Shown here: positions 25,721 through 36,082 of the stretch, piece by piece
How positions within the stretch are numbered: the first letter of the stretch is position 1
Layout: each line of letters opens with the position of its first letter
Assembly (NCBI RefSeq): GCF_003938655.1
Contig: NZ_RJJT01000006.1
Span: forward strand, 1-64,000
Length of the DNA stretch: 64,000 bases
Direction of reading: 5' to 3'
Source: Rhizobium pisi
Lineage (GTDB): Bacteria; Pseudomonadota; Alphaproteobacteria; Rhizobiales; Rhizobiaceae
Made by a program: the position numbers and the translations under genes
Notes under the pieces: model-generated
Told to the model about the DNA's origin: nothing
Database searches by the model: none
What the model saw: only the letters and a program-made list of their open reading frames with translations

Positions 25721-27316
25721 TTACTGGGTTTCAGACTTTGTGACGTCCTCGAGGCGCGTCAGCTGGGTCGGATGTCCCACATATCCCTGTACCTTGCTTG
25801 ACAGGACGATCGGCTCGAAGCGCTCGAAGAGCGGAAGCACCGCCGGCTTCTGTTCCACGAACATCTTCTGCATCTGAACGTAGAGTTCGCCGCGCTTCTT
25901 GGGGTCCGCCTCCATCGATGCCTTGGCGGTCAAGGCCGTCAGTTCGGGAATGTCCCAGGCTGAGCGCCAGACGAAATTGCCGGCATTGTTGGCTTCCTTC
26001 GAGTTGTCGGGATTGGACGAGAACTGCTCCATCGAGCCGAGCACGTTCGGCATATAGGCGCTGGTCTGCGGGATCAGCAGGTCAAAATCCCTGGCGCGAT
26101 GGGCGGCGATGATTTCCGAGCCGTTGCCCTGCTGGATATCGATTTTGATACCGACCTGGGCGAGCGATGCCTGGATGGCCGTGGCAAGATCGATGCGCGG
26201 TGTCTGCGCGATGGTCTTCAGCGAAAGCGAAAAACCGTCCTTGAACCCGGCCTCGCTCAAGAGCTGCTTGGACTTTTCGACGTCGAGATGCCAATCGGGA
26301 TTGGAGATCGCATATTCGAAATTCTCCGGAACGGGAACGTTTCTCGCTCGTCCGTAAGGACCCATGATCGTCCTCTCGATACCCTTGTAGTCGATACCGT
26401 AGGCAATGGCCTCGCGAACCTTTGGGTTGGAGAGGTACTGGTTGCCGGCATTCATCGACAGCACGTAGAAGCCGCCTGTGGGAATCCGCTGGATGGTGAA
26501 ACCCTGCTTATCCTTGAACGTCGCAAGATCCGATGCCGTCAGTGCGCTGGCGATATCGATATCGCCACGTTCGAGCATCAGGCGCTCGACCTGGCTTTCC
26601 GGAACGTGGCGGACGATGACGCGCTTCATCTTTGGGGCGCCGGTCACATAATCCTTATTGGCATCGAGAATGACAAGTTCGTTCGGAGACCAGCGATTGA
26701 GGGTGAAGGGACCGGAGCCGGCCGAGTGCGTCCGCATCCAGGCGTTTCCCCAGTCATTATCGACGACATGCTTCTGCACTTCGACACTGTCGACCACGCT
26801 GGTGGTCGAGGTCGTGAGCCGGTAGAGCAGCATTTCCGCCGTCACCTGACCGGAAAAATCGATGCGCACCGTTTTGTCGTCGACTGCCGTGACGAGTTTG
26901 TCGATATTGTCTTTGTCATAGCCGATGCGCTTGAGGTTTGCAGCAGCGGCCTGATCGAGCTTCAGGAGGCGTCCCAGCGAATAGACGACATCTTTAGCGG
27001 TCACCGGATTGCCGGAGGCGAATTTGGCCTGGCGCAGCGTGAAGGTGATGCCCTTGTCGTCAACCTTCCAGCTTTCGGCCAGCTGCGGCACGATCTTGCC
27101 GTCAGGGGTGCTGTTCACCAGCCGGTCGTAAAGGTTCGACATGATTTCAACCGCTTTTCCCTCGGTCGCCTGATGCGGATCGAGGGATAAGACCTGCGCC
27201 AGGGATGTCCCGATCACCAGCTGGTCCTGCGGCGTGGCGGCATGCAATTGCGGCGCGGCGATCGTCAATGCGCCGATGACGGCGCCTGCGAACAGACCTC
27301 TAGAAAAATGCTTCAT
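25721..27316 (-). CDS. Family 5 ABC transporter substrate-binding protein (peptide type)
   Basis: A 531-residue periplasmic protein of the SBP_bac_5 family. The signal peptide ends after LHA near residue 26; ATG 27316 has GGAGGAG upstream. The family segments 'LAESWKVDDKGITFTLRQAKFASGNPVTAKDVVYSLGRLL' and 'REAIAYGIDYKGIERTI' are clear. Although the family is named for dipeptides, members also bind sugars, nickel and opines. The divergent regulator gene and the sugar-acid enzymes that follow it share a promoter motif with this gene, so an oligouronide or sugar-acid ligand is a reasonable guess. Confidence 0.92.
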   Translation of the reverse strand: MKHFSRGLFAGAVIGALTIAAPQLHAATPQDQLVIGTSLAQVLSLDPHQATEGKAVEIMSNLYDRLVNSTPDGKIVPQLAESWKVDDKGITFTLRQAKFASGNPVTAKDVVYSLGRLLKLDQAAAANLKRIGYDKDNIDKLVTAVDDKTVRIDFSGQVTAEMLLYRLTTSTTSVVDSVEVQKHVVDNDWGNAWMRTHSAGSGPFTLNRWSPNELVILDANKDYVTGAPKMKRVIVRHVPESQVERLMLERGDIDIASALTASDLATFKDKQGFTIQRIPTGGFYVLSMNAGNQYLSNPKVREAIAYGIDYKGIERTIMGPYGRARNVPVPENFEYAISNPDWHLDVEKSKQLLSEAGFKDGFSLSLKTIAQTPRIDLATAIQASLAQVGIKIDIQQGNGSEIIAAHRARDFDLLIPQTSAYMPNVLGSMEQFSSNPDNSKEANNAGNFVWRSAWDIPELTALTAKASMEADPKKRGELYVQMQKMFVEQKPAVLPLFERFEPIVLSSKVQGYVGHPTQLTRLEDVTKSETQ

Positions 27317-27346
27317 TGTAACTCCTCCCTGGATTACTATAGGAAA

Positions 27347-27378
27347 CATATTATGTCGCCCGTATGTCGTATTATGAT
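27347..27378. promoter_or_regulatory. Candidate GntR operator in the transporter / regulator divergent region
   Basis: CATATTATGTC at 27347-27357 is repeated exactly at 28180-28190 before the mannonate dehydratase gene. It is followed by ATGTCGTATTATGAT (27364-27378), an imperfect copy of the palindrome found at 28186-28199. The element lies between the binding protein gene (leftward, 27316) and the GntR gene (rightward, 27448), so the protein could repress both and itself. Confidence 0.6.
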
Positions 27379-27447
27379 TTAACGAAGTCGGATATGATTT
27401 GCAAGACCCAGCGGGTGACCTTGATGCAAAGGGAATGGGAACGGAAA

Positions 27448-28158
27448 ATGACAACACTCGGCCGCGGTCGGCAAAGACTGGCGCAGCAGGTTATCGATCA
27501 GTTGCGGGCGCAAATCGAGACGGGGAAGCTGCGCGTCGGCGACCAGCTGCCGACCGAGCCGCAGCTTGAATCGACATTCGGCGTGAGCCGCACGGTGGTG
27601 CGCGAAGCCATTGCCGATCTGAGGGCAGCAGGCTTCGTCAAGCCGATCCAGGGCAAAGGCGTCTTCGTCGCCGATCCCAAGGCTCATTCGGTATTGTCAC
27701 TGACGCCGGTGGAGATCAAAAGCATTCCGGAAACCTTGGAATTGCTGGAGTTTCGCATGGCAGCCGAGGGCGAAGCGGCAGCCATCGCCGCCTATCGCCG
27801 CACCGCCGAGCAAGAGGCGGCCATCCGCGAAGCCAACCGCAGAATGGCAAGCCTGATCGAAACCGGACAGCAAACGGTGGAAGCGGATTATGCCTTTCAC
27901 ATGGCGATCGCCGCAGCCACCAACAACCGGTTCTATGTCGATGTTCTGCGCCATTTTGGCCCCAGAGCCATCCCCCGCGGCCAGTTTCCGACGCTGCCGG
28001 AAGCCAATGACAGCGACTATCTTCGCAAGGTTCATGCCGAACATGTCGAAATTCTATCGGCAATCGCCGATCAGGATCCGGAGCGCGCCCGCCAGGCGAT
28101 GCGGACGCATCTAATGGCAAGTCAACGTCGTTATCGCCTGCTCGCCGAGCAGCAATAG
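27448..28158 (+). CDS. GntR-family transcriptional regulator (FadR/FCD type)
   Basis: A 236-residue regulator. The helix-turn-helix covers about residues 8-70 ('LRVGDQLPTEPQLESTFGVSRTVVREAIADLRAAGFVKPIQGKGVFV'), followed by an FCD domain with the metal/ligand residues spread over 'ADYAFHMAIAAATNN' and 'KVHAEHVEILSAI'. The ATG at 27448 gives a normal family length; an in-frame ATG at 27364 lies inside the candidate operator and is rejected. It stands between the divergent transporter operon and two uronate enzymes, as do UxuR/ExuR-like regulators of hexuronate pathways. Confidence 0.9.
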   Translation: MTTLGRGRQRLAQQVIDQLRAQIETGKLRVGDQLPTEPQLESTFGVSRTVVREAIADLRAAGFVKPIQGKGVFVADPKAHSVLSLTPVEIKSIPETLELLEFRMAAEGEAAAIAAYRRTAEQEAAIREANRRMASLIETGQQTVEADYAFHMAIAAATNNRFYVDVLRHFGPRAIPRGQFPTLPEANDSDYLRKVHAEHVEILSAIADQDPERARQAMRTHLMASQRRYRLLAEQQ

Positions 28159-28185
28159 GGCTCGACACTCTCGAAAATTCATATT

Positions 28186-28199
28186 ATGTCATATGACAT
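28186..28199. promoter_or_regulatory. 14-bp perfect palindrome before the mannonate dehydratase gene
   Basis: ATGTCATATGACAT is a perfect palindrome 25 bases before the start codon at 28224, and its left flank CATATTATGTC (28180-28190) matches the transporter promoter exactly. The form resembles FadR/UxuR-type GntR operators. Binding by the adjacent GntR protein is inferred. Confidence 0.65.
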
Positions 28200-28223
28200 C
28201 GTAGGATTTCGAGAGAGACTCAC

Positions 28224-29198
28224 ATGTATCTGGGAACACAGGTGGCCGCGCGGGACGACGATGATTATCGTATCTTCGCGCAACTGGGCGTGAAGCATAT
28301 CAACGCCGATCCACCGGGAAAACCGAGCAGCTGGACGCTCGCCGATATCGAGCGTCATCGCGACAAGGTCGAAAGCTTCGGCCTGATCCTCGACATGATT
28401 CAATTGCCCCTACCCTCTCAGCCGATCGAGAAGGCGTCCTACCCGGACATTCTGCTTGCCGGCCCCGATCGCGACAGGCAGATCGACGCCGTTTGCAGGT
28501 TGATCGAGGATGTCGCGGCGGCCGGCATTCCTTCGGTAAAGTACAATCTCAACCTGATCGGCATTCCACGCACGCCTGATGAACCCGGGCGTGGCGGATC
28601 GATGAATGCCAGCTTCCGCTGGGAGAAGACCGATCAGCAGGCCGAGCCCGGTCTCGCCGGCGTGTTGCCTGAAGACGAAAACTGGGAACGGATCGACTAT
28701 TTCCTGGAACGCGTCGTTCCCGTTGCCGAAAGCAACCGCGTCAGGCTCGCCTGCCATCCGCACGATCCCTATACGCCGCCTGGCTATCGCGGCGTCACGC
28801 GTGTGCTGGGCACGGTCGAAGGCCTGAAGAAATTCGTGCTGATGCGCGAAAGCCCTTATCACGGCCTCAACTTCTGCCAGGGCTCGATCGGCGAGATGCT
28901 CGAAAATCCCCGCGAGGAGATTGACGACATAATCCGTTGGTTCGGCCTGCGCGGCAAAATCTTCAATGTTCACTTCCGCAACATTCGCGGCGGCAAGCTC
29001 TCCTTCATGGAGACTTTCCCTGACGAGGGCGACATGGACATGGTCCGCTCAGTCAGGACCTACAAGGAAGTGGGCTTCAAATACATGCTGATGCCCGACC
29101 ATGTGCCGACCGTCAGCGGCAAGGATCCTTCTGCGACGGCTTTTGCCTTTTGCTACGGCTACATCGCCGCACTTCTGCAAGCGCTCGAGAGCGCCTGA
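28224..29198 (+). CDS. Mannonate dehydratase (UxuA-like)
   Basis: A 324-residue TIM-barrel protein of the UxuA family, which converts D-mannonate to 2-dehydro-3-deoxygluconate in hexuronate breakdown. Metal and substrate segments of the family are visible: 'RLACHPHDPYTPPGYRG', 'GLNFCQGSIGEM', 'IFNVHFRNIRGG' and 'MLMPDHVPTV'. It is somewhat shorter than enterobacterial UxuA (about 394), like many alphaproteobacterial versions. It lies 65 bases after the GntR gene and 36 before the kdgD-type gene. A related sugar-acid dehydratase activity is the main alternative. Confidence 0.85.
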   Translation: MYLGTQVAARDDDDYRIFAQLGVKHINADPPGKPSSWTLADIERHRDKVESFGLILDMIQLPLPSQPIEKASYPDILLAGPDRDRQIDAVCRLIEDVAAAGIPSVKYNLNLIGIPRTPDEPGRGGSMNASFRWEKTDQQAEPGLAGVLPEDENWERIDYFLERVVPVAESNRVRLACHPHDPYTPPGYRGVTRVLGTVEGLKKFVLMRESPYHGLNFCQGSIGEMLENPREEIDDIIRWFGLRGKIFNVHFRNIRGGKLSFMETFPDEGDMDMVRSVRTYKEVGFKYMLMPDHVPTVSGKDPSATAFAFCYGYIAALLQALESA

Positions 29199-29228
29199 CA
29201 GGGCAGATTTTCAACACCTAAAGAATAG

Positions 29229-30161
<933 letters not shown>

Positions 30162-30221
30162 TATATCGCCGCAGTAGGCGATTGGGCTGGCACTGTGGCT
30201 GTTCGGTCAGCGTGAACAGCT

Positions 30222-30358
30222 GCCCCTCACCGTAGCCCTCTCCCCGCTCGCGGAGCGAGGGGACGTGCCAAACGCAGCGTCGAGATCAAGGGAGCCGGTG
30301 CGGTATGTTCCCTTCGCCCCGTTTACGGGGAGAAGGTGCCGGCAGGCGGATGAGGGGC
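30222..30358. repeat. RIME-like intergenic repeat with internal palindromes
   Basis: A 137-base element in a 229-base gap, bounded by the inverted ends GCCCCTCA (30222-30229) and TGAGGGGC (30351-30358). It contains the pieces CCCTCTCCCCGC, CGCGGAGCGAGGGGA, TTTACGGGGAGAAGGTG and CCGGCAGGCGGATGAGGG, the word pattern of the RIME-type mosaic repeats scattered between rhizobial genes. It lies where two convergent operons meet and could act in termination. Confidence 0.75.
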
Positions 30359-30390
30359 TGTTATCGGCGATCTCCTGCACCGAGGATTCG

Positions 30391-31464
30391 CTACAGCGCC
30401 ACCCCAGTGCCACGGTCGAAGACGTGCACCTGATCGCTCGTAATACTTGCCTCGAACACGGCGCCGTAACGGGCGGGATATTCACCGTCGACGATGGCGG
30501 TTACCTGCTGTCCGGCGAGATCGAAGACCACATGGGTCTGGGCGCCTGTGGGTTCCACCAGCATCGTCCGGCCGGCGAGCGGCGTGCCGGCTGATATGCC
30601 GGGGACGAGGTGTTCGGGGCGCAGGCCGACCGTGATCGCCTGACCGGCCTTCACCTTGCGATCGGGCGCGATGCGGATCGCCGTACCATCGCTGAGGCGG
30701 GCAGCCGGTTCGCCGTTTTCATCGTCCACCGTGCCGTCGAGCATGTTCATCGCCGGCGACCCGATGAAGGCGGCGACGAAGAGATTGGCTGGCTTCTTAT
30801 AGAGTTGGAGCGGCGTACCCGCCTGCTCCACCCTGCCGTGATTGAGCACGACGATGCGGTCGGCGAGCGTCATTGCCTCGATCTGGTCGTGAGTGACATA
30901 GATCGAGGTGGTCCTCACCTTCTGGTGCAGCGTCTTGATCTCCGAGCGCATCTGCACGCGCAGCTTGGCATCGAGGTTGGACAGCGGCTCGTCAAACAGG
31001 AAGACGGCGGGATTGCGCACGATGGCGCGGCCCATGGCGACGCGCTGGCGCTGGCCGCCGGAAAGCTGGGCAGGCTTGCGGTCGAGCAGCTTGGCGAGAT
31101 CGAGCATGCGGGCGGCCTCGGCGACGCGGGCCTCGATCTCAGGTTTCGCCACGCCGGCGAGCTTCAGATTGAAACCCATGTTCTCAGCGACCGTCATGTG
31201 CGGATAGAGCGCGTAGGATTGGAAGACCATGGCGATGTTGCGTTCGCGCGGCGTCATGCCGTTGACGACCTTGCCGCCAATCGCAATCTCGCCATCGGTG
31301 ATTTCTTCGAGGCCGGCGATCATCCGCAGCAGCGTCGATTTTCCACAACCGGATGGCCCGACGAGAGCCACGAATTCCCCATCCTCGATATCAAGCGATA
31401 TGCCGTGGATGACGTCGACGGCGCCATAAGTCTTGCGGATGTCGTTCAGTTCAACGGATGCCAT
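30391..31464 (-). CDS. Sugar ABC transporter ATPase, MalK/UgpC type (system 2)
   Basis: A 357-residue CUT1 ATPase. Walker [10 protein letters not shown] (around 37), '[17 protein letters not shown]', signature [14 protein letters not shown], Walker [12 protein letters not shown], and a C-terminal TOBE domain ending '[14 protein letters not shown]'. The ATG at 31464 has GGAGGAA upstream; the longer frame through the permease gene is spurious. It closes the second sugar operon and abuts the RIME-like repeat. Confidence 0.93.
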   Translation of the reverse strand: MASVELNDIRKTYGAVDVIHGISLDIEDGEFVALVGPSGCGKSTLLRMIAGLEEITDGEIAIGGKVVNGMTPRERNIAMVFQSYALYPHMTVAENMGFNLKLAGVAKPEIEARVAEAARMLDLAKLLDRKPAQLSGGQRQRVAMGRAIVRNPAVFLFDEPLSNLDAKLRVQMRSEIKTLHQKVRTTSIYVTHDQIEAMTLADRIVVLNHGRVEQAGTPLQLYKKPANLFVAAFIGSPAMNMLDGTVDDENGEPAARLSDGTAIRIAPDRKVKAGQAITVGLRPEHLVPGISAGTPLAGRTMLVEPTGAQTHVVFDLAGQQVTAIVDGEYPARYGAVFEASITSDQVHVFDRGTGVAL

Positions 31465-31484
31465 GATTCCTCCAATGGCTCGGC

Positions 31485-32333
31485 TCAGGACTTCACGGCG
31501 CCGGCCGTCAAGCCGGCGATGATGTGTCTCTGGGCAACGAAAAAGACGATGATGGTGGGAAGGATGGTGAGCGTGATGAAGGCGAGCACCAGCTGCCATT
31601 CCGTGCCGTATTCGCCGCGATAGACCATGATGCCGAGCGGCCAGGGATATTTGGATTCGGAATTCAGCATGATCAGCGGCAGGATGTAGCTGTTCCAGCT
31701 GCCGACGAAGGAGATGATGCTGACGGTCGCGACGATCGGCCGGGAAAGCGGCAGCGAGACATGCCAGAAGAATCTGAGATAGCCGCAGCCGTCGACAAAG
31801 GCCGCCTGGAACAATTCTTCCGGAAGGTTGCGAAAATAGTTCCGAAACAGCAGGATGCTCATGCCGAGACCGAAGGCCACCTGCGGCAGCACCACGCCCC
31901 AATAGGTATCCAGCAGGCCGAGATCGCGGATGCGGATGAAGAGCGGCAGGATCGCAGTCGCCGCCGGAAACATCAGGCCGAGCAGAAAATAATTGAGCAG
32001 GAAGGACGAGCCGAAAAACCGGACATGGGCGAAGGCGAAGGCCGCCATGGACGACACGATCAGCGTCAGGAGGACGGTGAGTGCGGCGATAACAAGCGAA
32101 TTGCCGATCTGCAGCCAGTAGCGTTCGCCAAAGAGAATGTCGGTATAGTTCGCCCATTGCCATTCCGTCGGCAGACCGAAGGGGTTGGTGCGCAGGTCGC
32201 CCAGCGTCTTGAAGCCGCCGAGCGCCGTCGTCAGCAGCGGCACGAGCACGATCGCGGCAATCAGGCTCAGCGACACATAGAGATAGATGCGTGTCGACGC
32301 GCTCATGCGAATGGAAGAGCTCATATCAGTCAT
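31485..32333 (-). CDS. Sugar ABC transporter permease, MalG type (system 2)
   Basis: A 282-residue permease with six spans. The EAA loop is '[35 protein letters not shown]'. The ATG at 32333 ([10 protein letters not shown]) overlaps the end of the upstream permease gene by 8 bases; an ATG 9 codons earlier is possible but less usual. It pairs with the MalF-type protein encoded upstream. Confidence 0.92.
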   Translation of the reverse strand: MTDMSSSIRMSASTRIYLYVSLSLIAAIVLVPLLTTALGGFKTLGDLRTNPFGLPTEWQWANYTDILFGERYWLQIGNSLVIAALTVLLTLIVSSMAAFAFAHVRFFGSSFLLNYFLLGLMFPAATAILPLFIRIRDLGLLDTYWGVVLPQVAFGLGMSILLFRNYFRNLPEELFQAAFVDGCGYLRFFWHVSLPLSRPIVATVSIISFVGSWNSYILPLIMLNSESKYPWPLGIMVYRGEYGTEWQLVLAFITLTILPTIIVFFVAQRHIIAGLTAGAVKS

Positions 32334-33264
32334 GGCGCATGAAGATCCTTTTGTAGCCAAAGGCGAGCGTCACGCAGATGATGAAGAGCACCACGCCGAC
32401 GGCGCTGCCGAGACCGACCTGCATGCGCATGACGCCATAGGTGTAGAGGAAGGTGACCATCGTCTGGGTGGAGTTGGACGGCCCGCCGCCCGTCAGCGGC
32501 ATGATCATGTCGAAAAGCTGCAGCGAGCCGACGACGGCAAAGAAGATGGAAAGACGTAAAGTGGAGCCGAGCAGCGGCAGCGTGACGTAACGGAATTTCT
32601 GCCAGCCGGTAGCGCCGTCGATTTCGGCGGCCTCCAGCACGCTCTTATCGACGGATTGCAGACCGGCGATGAAGAGCATCATGTGGAAGCCGAAATATTT
32701 CCAGACGATGACCCCGAGCACGGCATAGATCGCCACGTCCTTGTCGGCGAGCACGTAAGGGTTTGCGAAGCCGAAGAAGTTGGAAACGGCGGCAAACAGG
32801 CCATAATCGCCATCATAGACGAAACGCCAGATGAGGCCTGCGGCAACATCCGCCAGCACATAGGGCAGGAAGAAGATCAGGCGGTAGCCGACGACGCCCG
32901 GAATGCGATGGGCCAGCATAGTGGCAAGCCAGATGGCAAGCGGCACCTGGATGCAGATCGAGATGACGATGATCAGGCCGTTATTGACCAGCGCCTGGGT
33001 GAAAGCCGCATTCCGGAACAAAACCTGGAAGTTGCGGAGCGCGATGAACTCGGTCGGCGTGCCGTAGCCGTTCCATTTATAGAGGCTGTACCAGGCAGCC
33101 TCCCCCATCGGCATGATGACGAAGAGCGTAAACAGCAACAGCGCCGGCGGCAGAAAAATCAGCAGCACCGTCAGCCGGTCGTGCGCGACCGAGCTTTTCC
33201 GGTTTGCGGCTCGTCTTGCCGGGCTTACGGCTGATGTCATCGATGGGACTGAAATATTGGCCAT
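32326..33264 (-). CDS. Sugar ABC transporter permease, MalF type (system 2)
   Basis: A 312-residue permease with a basic cytoplasmic N-terminus (ARRAANRKSSVAHDR) and six predicted spans. The EAA loop is 'SVLEAAEIDGATGWQKFRYVTLPLLGSTLRLSIFF'. It follows the binding protein gene after an 80-base gap and overlaps the next permease gene. Confidence 0.92.
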   Translation of the reverse strand: MANISVPSMTSAVSPARRAANRKSSVAHDRLTVLLIFLPPALLLFTLFVIMPMGEAAWYSLYKWNGYGTPTEFIALRNFQVLFRNAAFTQALVNNGLIIVISICIQVPLAIWLATMLAHRIPGVVGYRLIFFLPYVLADVAAGLIWRFVYDGDYGLFAAVSNFFGFANPYVLADKDVAIYAVLGVIVWKYFGFHMMLFIAGLQSVDKSVLEAAEIDGATGWQKFRYVTLPLLGSTLRLSIFFAVVGSLQLFDMIMPLTGGGPSNSTQTMVTFLYTYGVMRMQVGLGSAVGVVLFIICVTLAFGYKRIFMRHD

Positions 33265-33344
33265 GGCTCCTGCTTTCGTATGTCGGCAGCAATGCTGGCG
33301 CCCCGCTCTTCATCGGAGCGCCAGGAAGGGTCTGCAAGCGCTGG

Positions 33345-34649
33345 TTATTGTTCCAGTTCGAAAGCGTCCTGGATCATCTGGGCGCCATCCTTGGAATTCA
33401 TCTGTCCGGAGACGATTTCCACCGAGGCGTCGTTGACGACACGGCCGACCGCCGCACCGAGATCCTGGTCGAAGAAATTCTGATGCCAGGTCGAACCCGC
33501 AAGCTGTGTTGCCGATTCTGCAATCAGCGGGTTGACGACGCCGTCGTCGGCACCGACGGCAACGGGAAGCAACATGCCTGATTTGGCCATCGCGCGCTCG
33601 TTGTCCGCATTCGTCAGGAAAGCGAGGAAATCGATCGCCTCCTTGGAGGCCTTCTTGGTGACGGCCCAGCCGTTCAGACCGCCGAGCGTATCCGTCGGCT
33701 TGCCCGCGCCGCCTTCGACCGTTGGGAAGACGAAACGGCCGATATTGTCCGACGCAAGCCCCTTGCCGTCGCCGGCATTCTTGCGCTGGTTGGCTTCGGT
33801 GCTTTCAAAGCCGAGGATCATCGCCGCCTTGCCGTCACCGAAGACACCGAGCGTCTGCGGCCAGGTTGCGCCGAGATAGCCGGGCTGGAAAGGCTCGAGC
33901 TTGCCGAGTTCGGCAAGGTCGTCGCCGGCCTTGATGATCGCCGGATCAAGGAAACCTTCGCCCTCGCCCTTCTTGGCCGCTTCGAAGACCTTTTGGCCGC
34001 CTTCGCGCATGACGAGATAGCTCCAGTAGAAATGGATCGGCCATTTCTCGCCGCCGCCGCCCGCAATCGGCACGATGCCGGCCGCCTTGATCTTCTTCAC
34101 CGCTTCGAGAAAATCGGTCCAGGTCTTAATGTCCTCGGCTTTAACGCCGGCCTTGGCAAACAGCGCCTTGTTATAGAAGAAGCTGACCAGACCGACCTTG
34201 TAGGGGATCGCCCAGGTCTTGCCGTCGAAGGTCAGGCCATTGACTGAAGCCGGGGTATAGGCACTGCGCAGTTTGCCGCCATCGGCATCGAGCGCTGCCG
34301 TCACATCCTGCAGGGCGCCGGTCTCGGATTGCTGCTTCAGGACGCCACCGCCCCAGCTGAAGAAGAAATCCGGCACGTCGTCGGACTGCAGCAGCGTGGG
34401 AAGCTTGGCCTTGAAAGCCTCGTTTTCGAGGAATTGCATCTGGATGTCGACATCGGGATGCTGGGCCTCGTATTTCTTGGCGATATCCTCCCAGACCGCG
34501 ACGTTTTTCGGATCGAGCTCGAGATGCAGCCACTTGACCACCGTCGTCGCCGAGGCAGCACTTGCTCCTACCAGCAACATGCCGGCTGCCGCTGCCATGG
34601 ATGCAATGCGCCTGCCGCCGAAAGCGGCGCTCTTCAGCATAAAATTCAT
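33345..34649 (-). CDS. Sugar ABC transporter substrate-binding protein (system 2)
   Basis: A 434-residue family 1 binding protein. The signal peptide ends after ASA near residue 34, and the mature protein starts 'TTVVKWLHLELDPKNVAVWEDIAKKYEAQHPDVDIQMQFLEN', usual for binding proteins of sugar or glycoside systems. The ATG at 34649 has GGAGGAAAATC upstream. It heads the system 2 operon and diverges from the ROK regulator gene; that regulator and the following dehydrogenase/ThuA pair suggest a disaccharide or sugar derivative as substrate. Confidence 0.92.
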   Translation of the reverse strand: MNFMLKSAAFGGRRIASMAAAAGMLLVGASAASATTVVKWLHLELDPKNVAVWEDIAKKYEAQHPDVDIQMQFLENEAFKAKLPTLLQSDDVPDFFFSWGGGVLKQQSETGALQDVTAALDADGGKLRSAYTPASVNGLTFDGKTWAIPYKVGLVSFFYNKALFAKAGVKAEDIKTWTDFLEAVKKIKAAGIVPIAGGGGEKWPIHFYWSYLVMREGGQKVFEAAKKGEGEGFLDPAIIKAGDDLAELGKLEPFQPGYLGATWPQTLGVFGDGKAAMILGFESTEANQRKNAGDGKGLASDNIGRFVFPTVEGGAGKPTDTLGGLNGWAVTKKASKEAIDFLAFLTNADNERAMAKSGMLLPVAVGADDGVVNPLIAESATQLAGSTWHQNFFDQDLGAAVGRVVNDASVEIVSGQMNSKDGAQMIQDAFELEQ

Positions 34650-34758
34650 GATTTTCCTCCCAGGGGACCTATCCTCACAATTTTTCCCCAATGCGGAATA
34701 ATTCAACGGAGCTTTCATCTAATGTCAACCCGATTGCCTGTATTTTTATCAAATGCGC

Positions 34759-34788
34759 TTGACAGGACCGCGAAATTGCCTGTTATTT
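34759..34788 (+). promoter_or_regulatory. Probable sigma-70-type promoter of the ROK regulator gene
   Basis: TTGACA (34759-34764), an 18-base spacer and TTATTT (34783-34788), 62 bases before the ATG at 34850. The -35 is a perfect consensus; the -10 is weak. It is within the 200-base divergent region with the system 2 operon. Confidence 0.45.
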
Positions 34789-34849
34789 ATTTCGTAACCC
34801 GTTAAAAATATTGGCTTCCGCCCAAAGAAACGATCGCCGGCTAATTTTC

Positions 34850-36049
34850 ATGAAGACTGCAGATCCAGAATTGATGCGCGCGATCAATCGCTTGAACGTG
34901 CTCGATACCGTCCGGCGTCATGGTCCGATCGCGCGCATCGAGATCAGCGAGCGCACCGAACTCTCCACCACCACCGTTTCCGCCATCACCGCCTCGCTGC
35001 TCGACGACGGGCTGATTCTGCCGCGCCACGAAGGCGACATCCGCAACGAGGCGGTGCGCGGAAGGCCGCGCGTGATGCTGGAGCTCAATCCCGATGCGGC
35101 CCGCGTGGTCGGCGCCAAGATCGCCGCCAACAGAATGGTCTTCGTGGTCACCAATTTCCGTGGCGACGTGCTGTCGAAGCTTGCCCTGCCGATCCGCATC
35201 GATCGGCAGCCGATCGGTGTCATCGCCGATCTCGTCGAGGACGGGGTCCGGCGCTGTGTCGTCGATGCCGGGCTTTCGCTGGAGGATATCGATACTGTCT
35301 GCCTCGGCTTTCCCGGCGTTATCGAACATCGCACCGGCTATGTAAGAAGCAGCCCGATCTTCCGCGATACCAATGTCGATTTCGCCGCTGAAATGTCGGC
35401 GCGGCTTGCAACCCCCACCATCGTCGAAAGCGACGCCCATGCCATTACGCTCGGCCATCACTGGTTCGGGAAGGCACGCGACCTCGAGGATATGGTGCTG
35501 ATATCGCTGGAACAGACGCTGGGGCTCGGCGTCCTGCATGGCAACCGCCTTTTCCGCGGCGCTGGCGGCCTCAGTCACAATCTCGGCGATCTCGTGCTCG
35601 GCACCGGACCCAATGGCATCGTGCGGCTTTTCAGCCAGGCCGGCGAAAGCGCGATCCTCGGCGAACAGCAGGCCGACGGGCGCTTTGCCGAAGCGATCCG
35701 CCTCGGGCGCGGCATGAACCATGCCCAGGCGCTGATCAAGGCCGATGACGATCGGCTGATCGGAGCCGCCATCCGCGCCGGCGAAGCGGTTGGATTGACC
35801 ATCGCCAACATCGTCACCCTCTTTGCGCCGCCGCGGGTCATTCTGGTCGGCTCCAGCCTGGCGCTCGGCGAACCCTTCCTCAACAGCCTGCGCGATTCCT
35901 ATGCGGTCGCCATTCCCCCTTCGCTGCGCGGGGTGAGCGAACTCGTCTTCGACGATTCGACGGATGATTTCTGGGCGCAGGGTGCGGCCGCCGTGGCGCT
36001 CTACGAACTCTACGAATCGCCCTGGAGCACGACGGGGCCGGCGCTCTAA
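34850..36049 (+). CDS. ROK-family transcriptional regulator
   Basis: A 399-residue protein with an N-terminal winged helix ('LNVLDTVRRHGPIARIEISERTELSTTTVSAITASLLDDGLI', about residues 11-52) and a ROK sugar-kinase-like body ('VCLGFPGVIEHRTGYVRSS', 'VESDAHAITLGHHWFG'). The usual ROK zinc motif CxCGxxGC is absent; its place is taken by 'GTGPNGIVRLFSQ'. The glycine-rich ATP-binding start of kinase members is also not conserved, so this is a regulator rather than a kinase. A TTG start at 34811 is possible. It diverges from the system 2 transporter and precedes the dehydrogenase gene by 33 bases. Confidence 0.88.
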   Translation: MKTADPELMRAINRLNVLDTVRRHGPIARIEISERTELSTTTVSAITASLLDDGLILPRHEGDIRNEAVRGRPRVMLELNPDAARVVGAKIAANRMVFVVTNFRGDVLSKLALPIRIDRQPIGVIADLVEDGVRRCVVDAGLSLEDIDTVCLGFPGVIEHRTGYVRSSPIFRDTNVDFAAEMSARLATPTIVESDAHAITLGHHWFGKARDLEDMVLISLEQTLGLGVLHGNRLFRGAGGLSHNLGDLVLGTGPNGIVRLFSQAGESAILGEQQADGRFAEAIRLGRGMNHAQALIKADDDRLIGAAIRAGEAVGLTIANIVTLFAPPRVILVGSSLALGEPFLNSLRDSYAVAIPPSLRGVSELVFDDSTDDFWAQGAAAVALYELYESPWSTTGPAL

Positions 36050-36082
36050 GGAGCGACACAATCAAGACTAATGGAGGAATTC

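Noticed and set aside
27364..27447. Upstream start of the GntR regulator at 27364
   Set aside because: The extra 28 residues do not resemble the family and the codons lie inside the candidate operator region.
30222..30358. Possible CRISPR or tandem array in the repeat region
   Set aside because: There is one element with inverted ends, not a series of direct repeats with spacers; no cas-like gene is present in the window.
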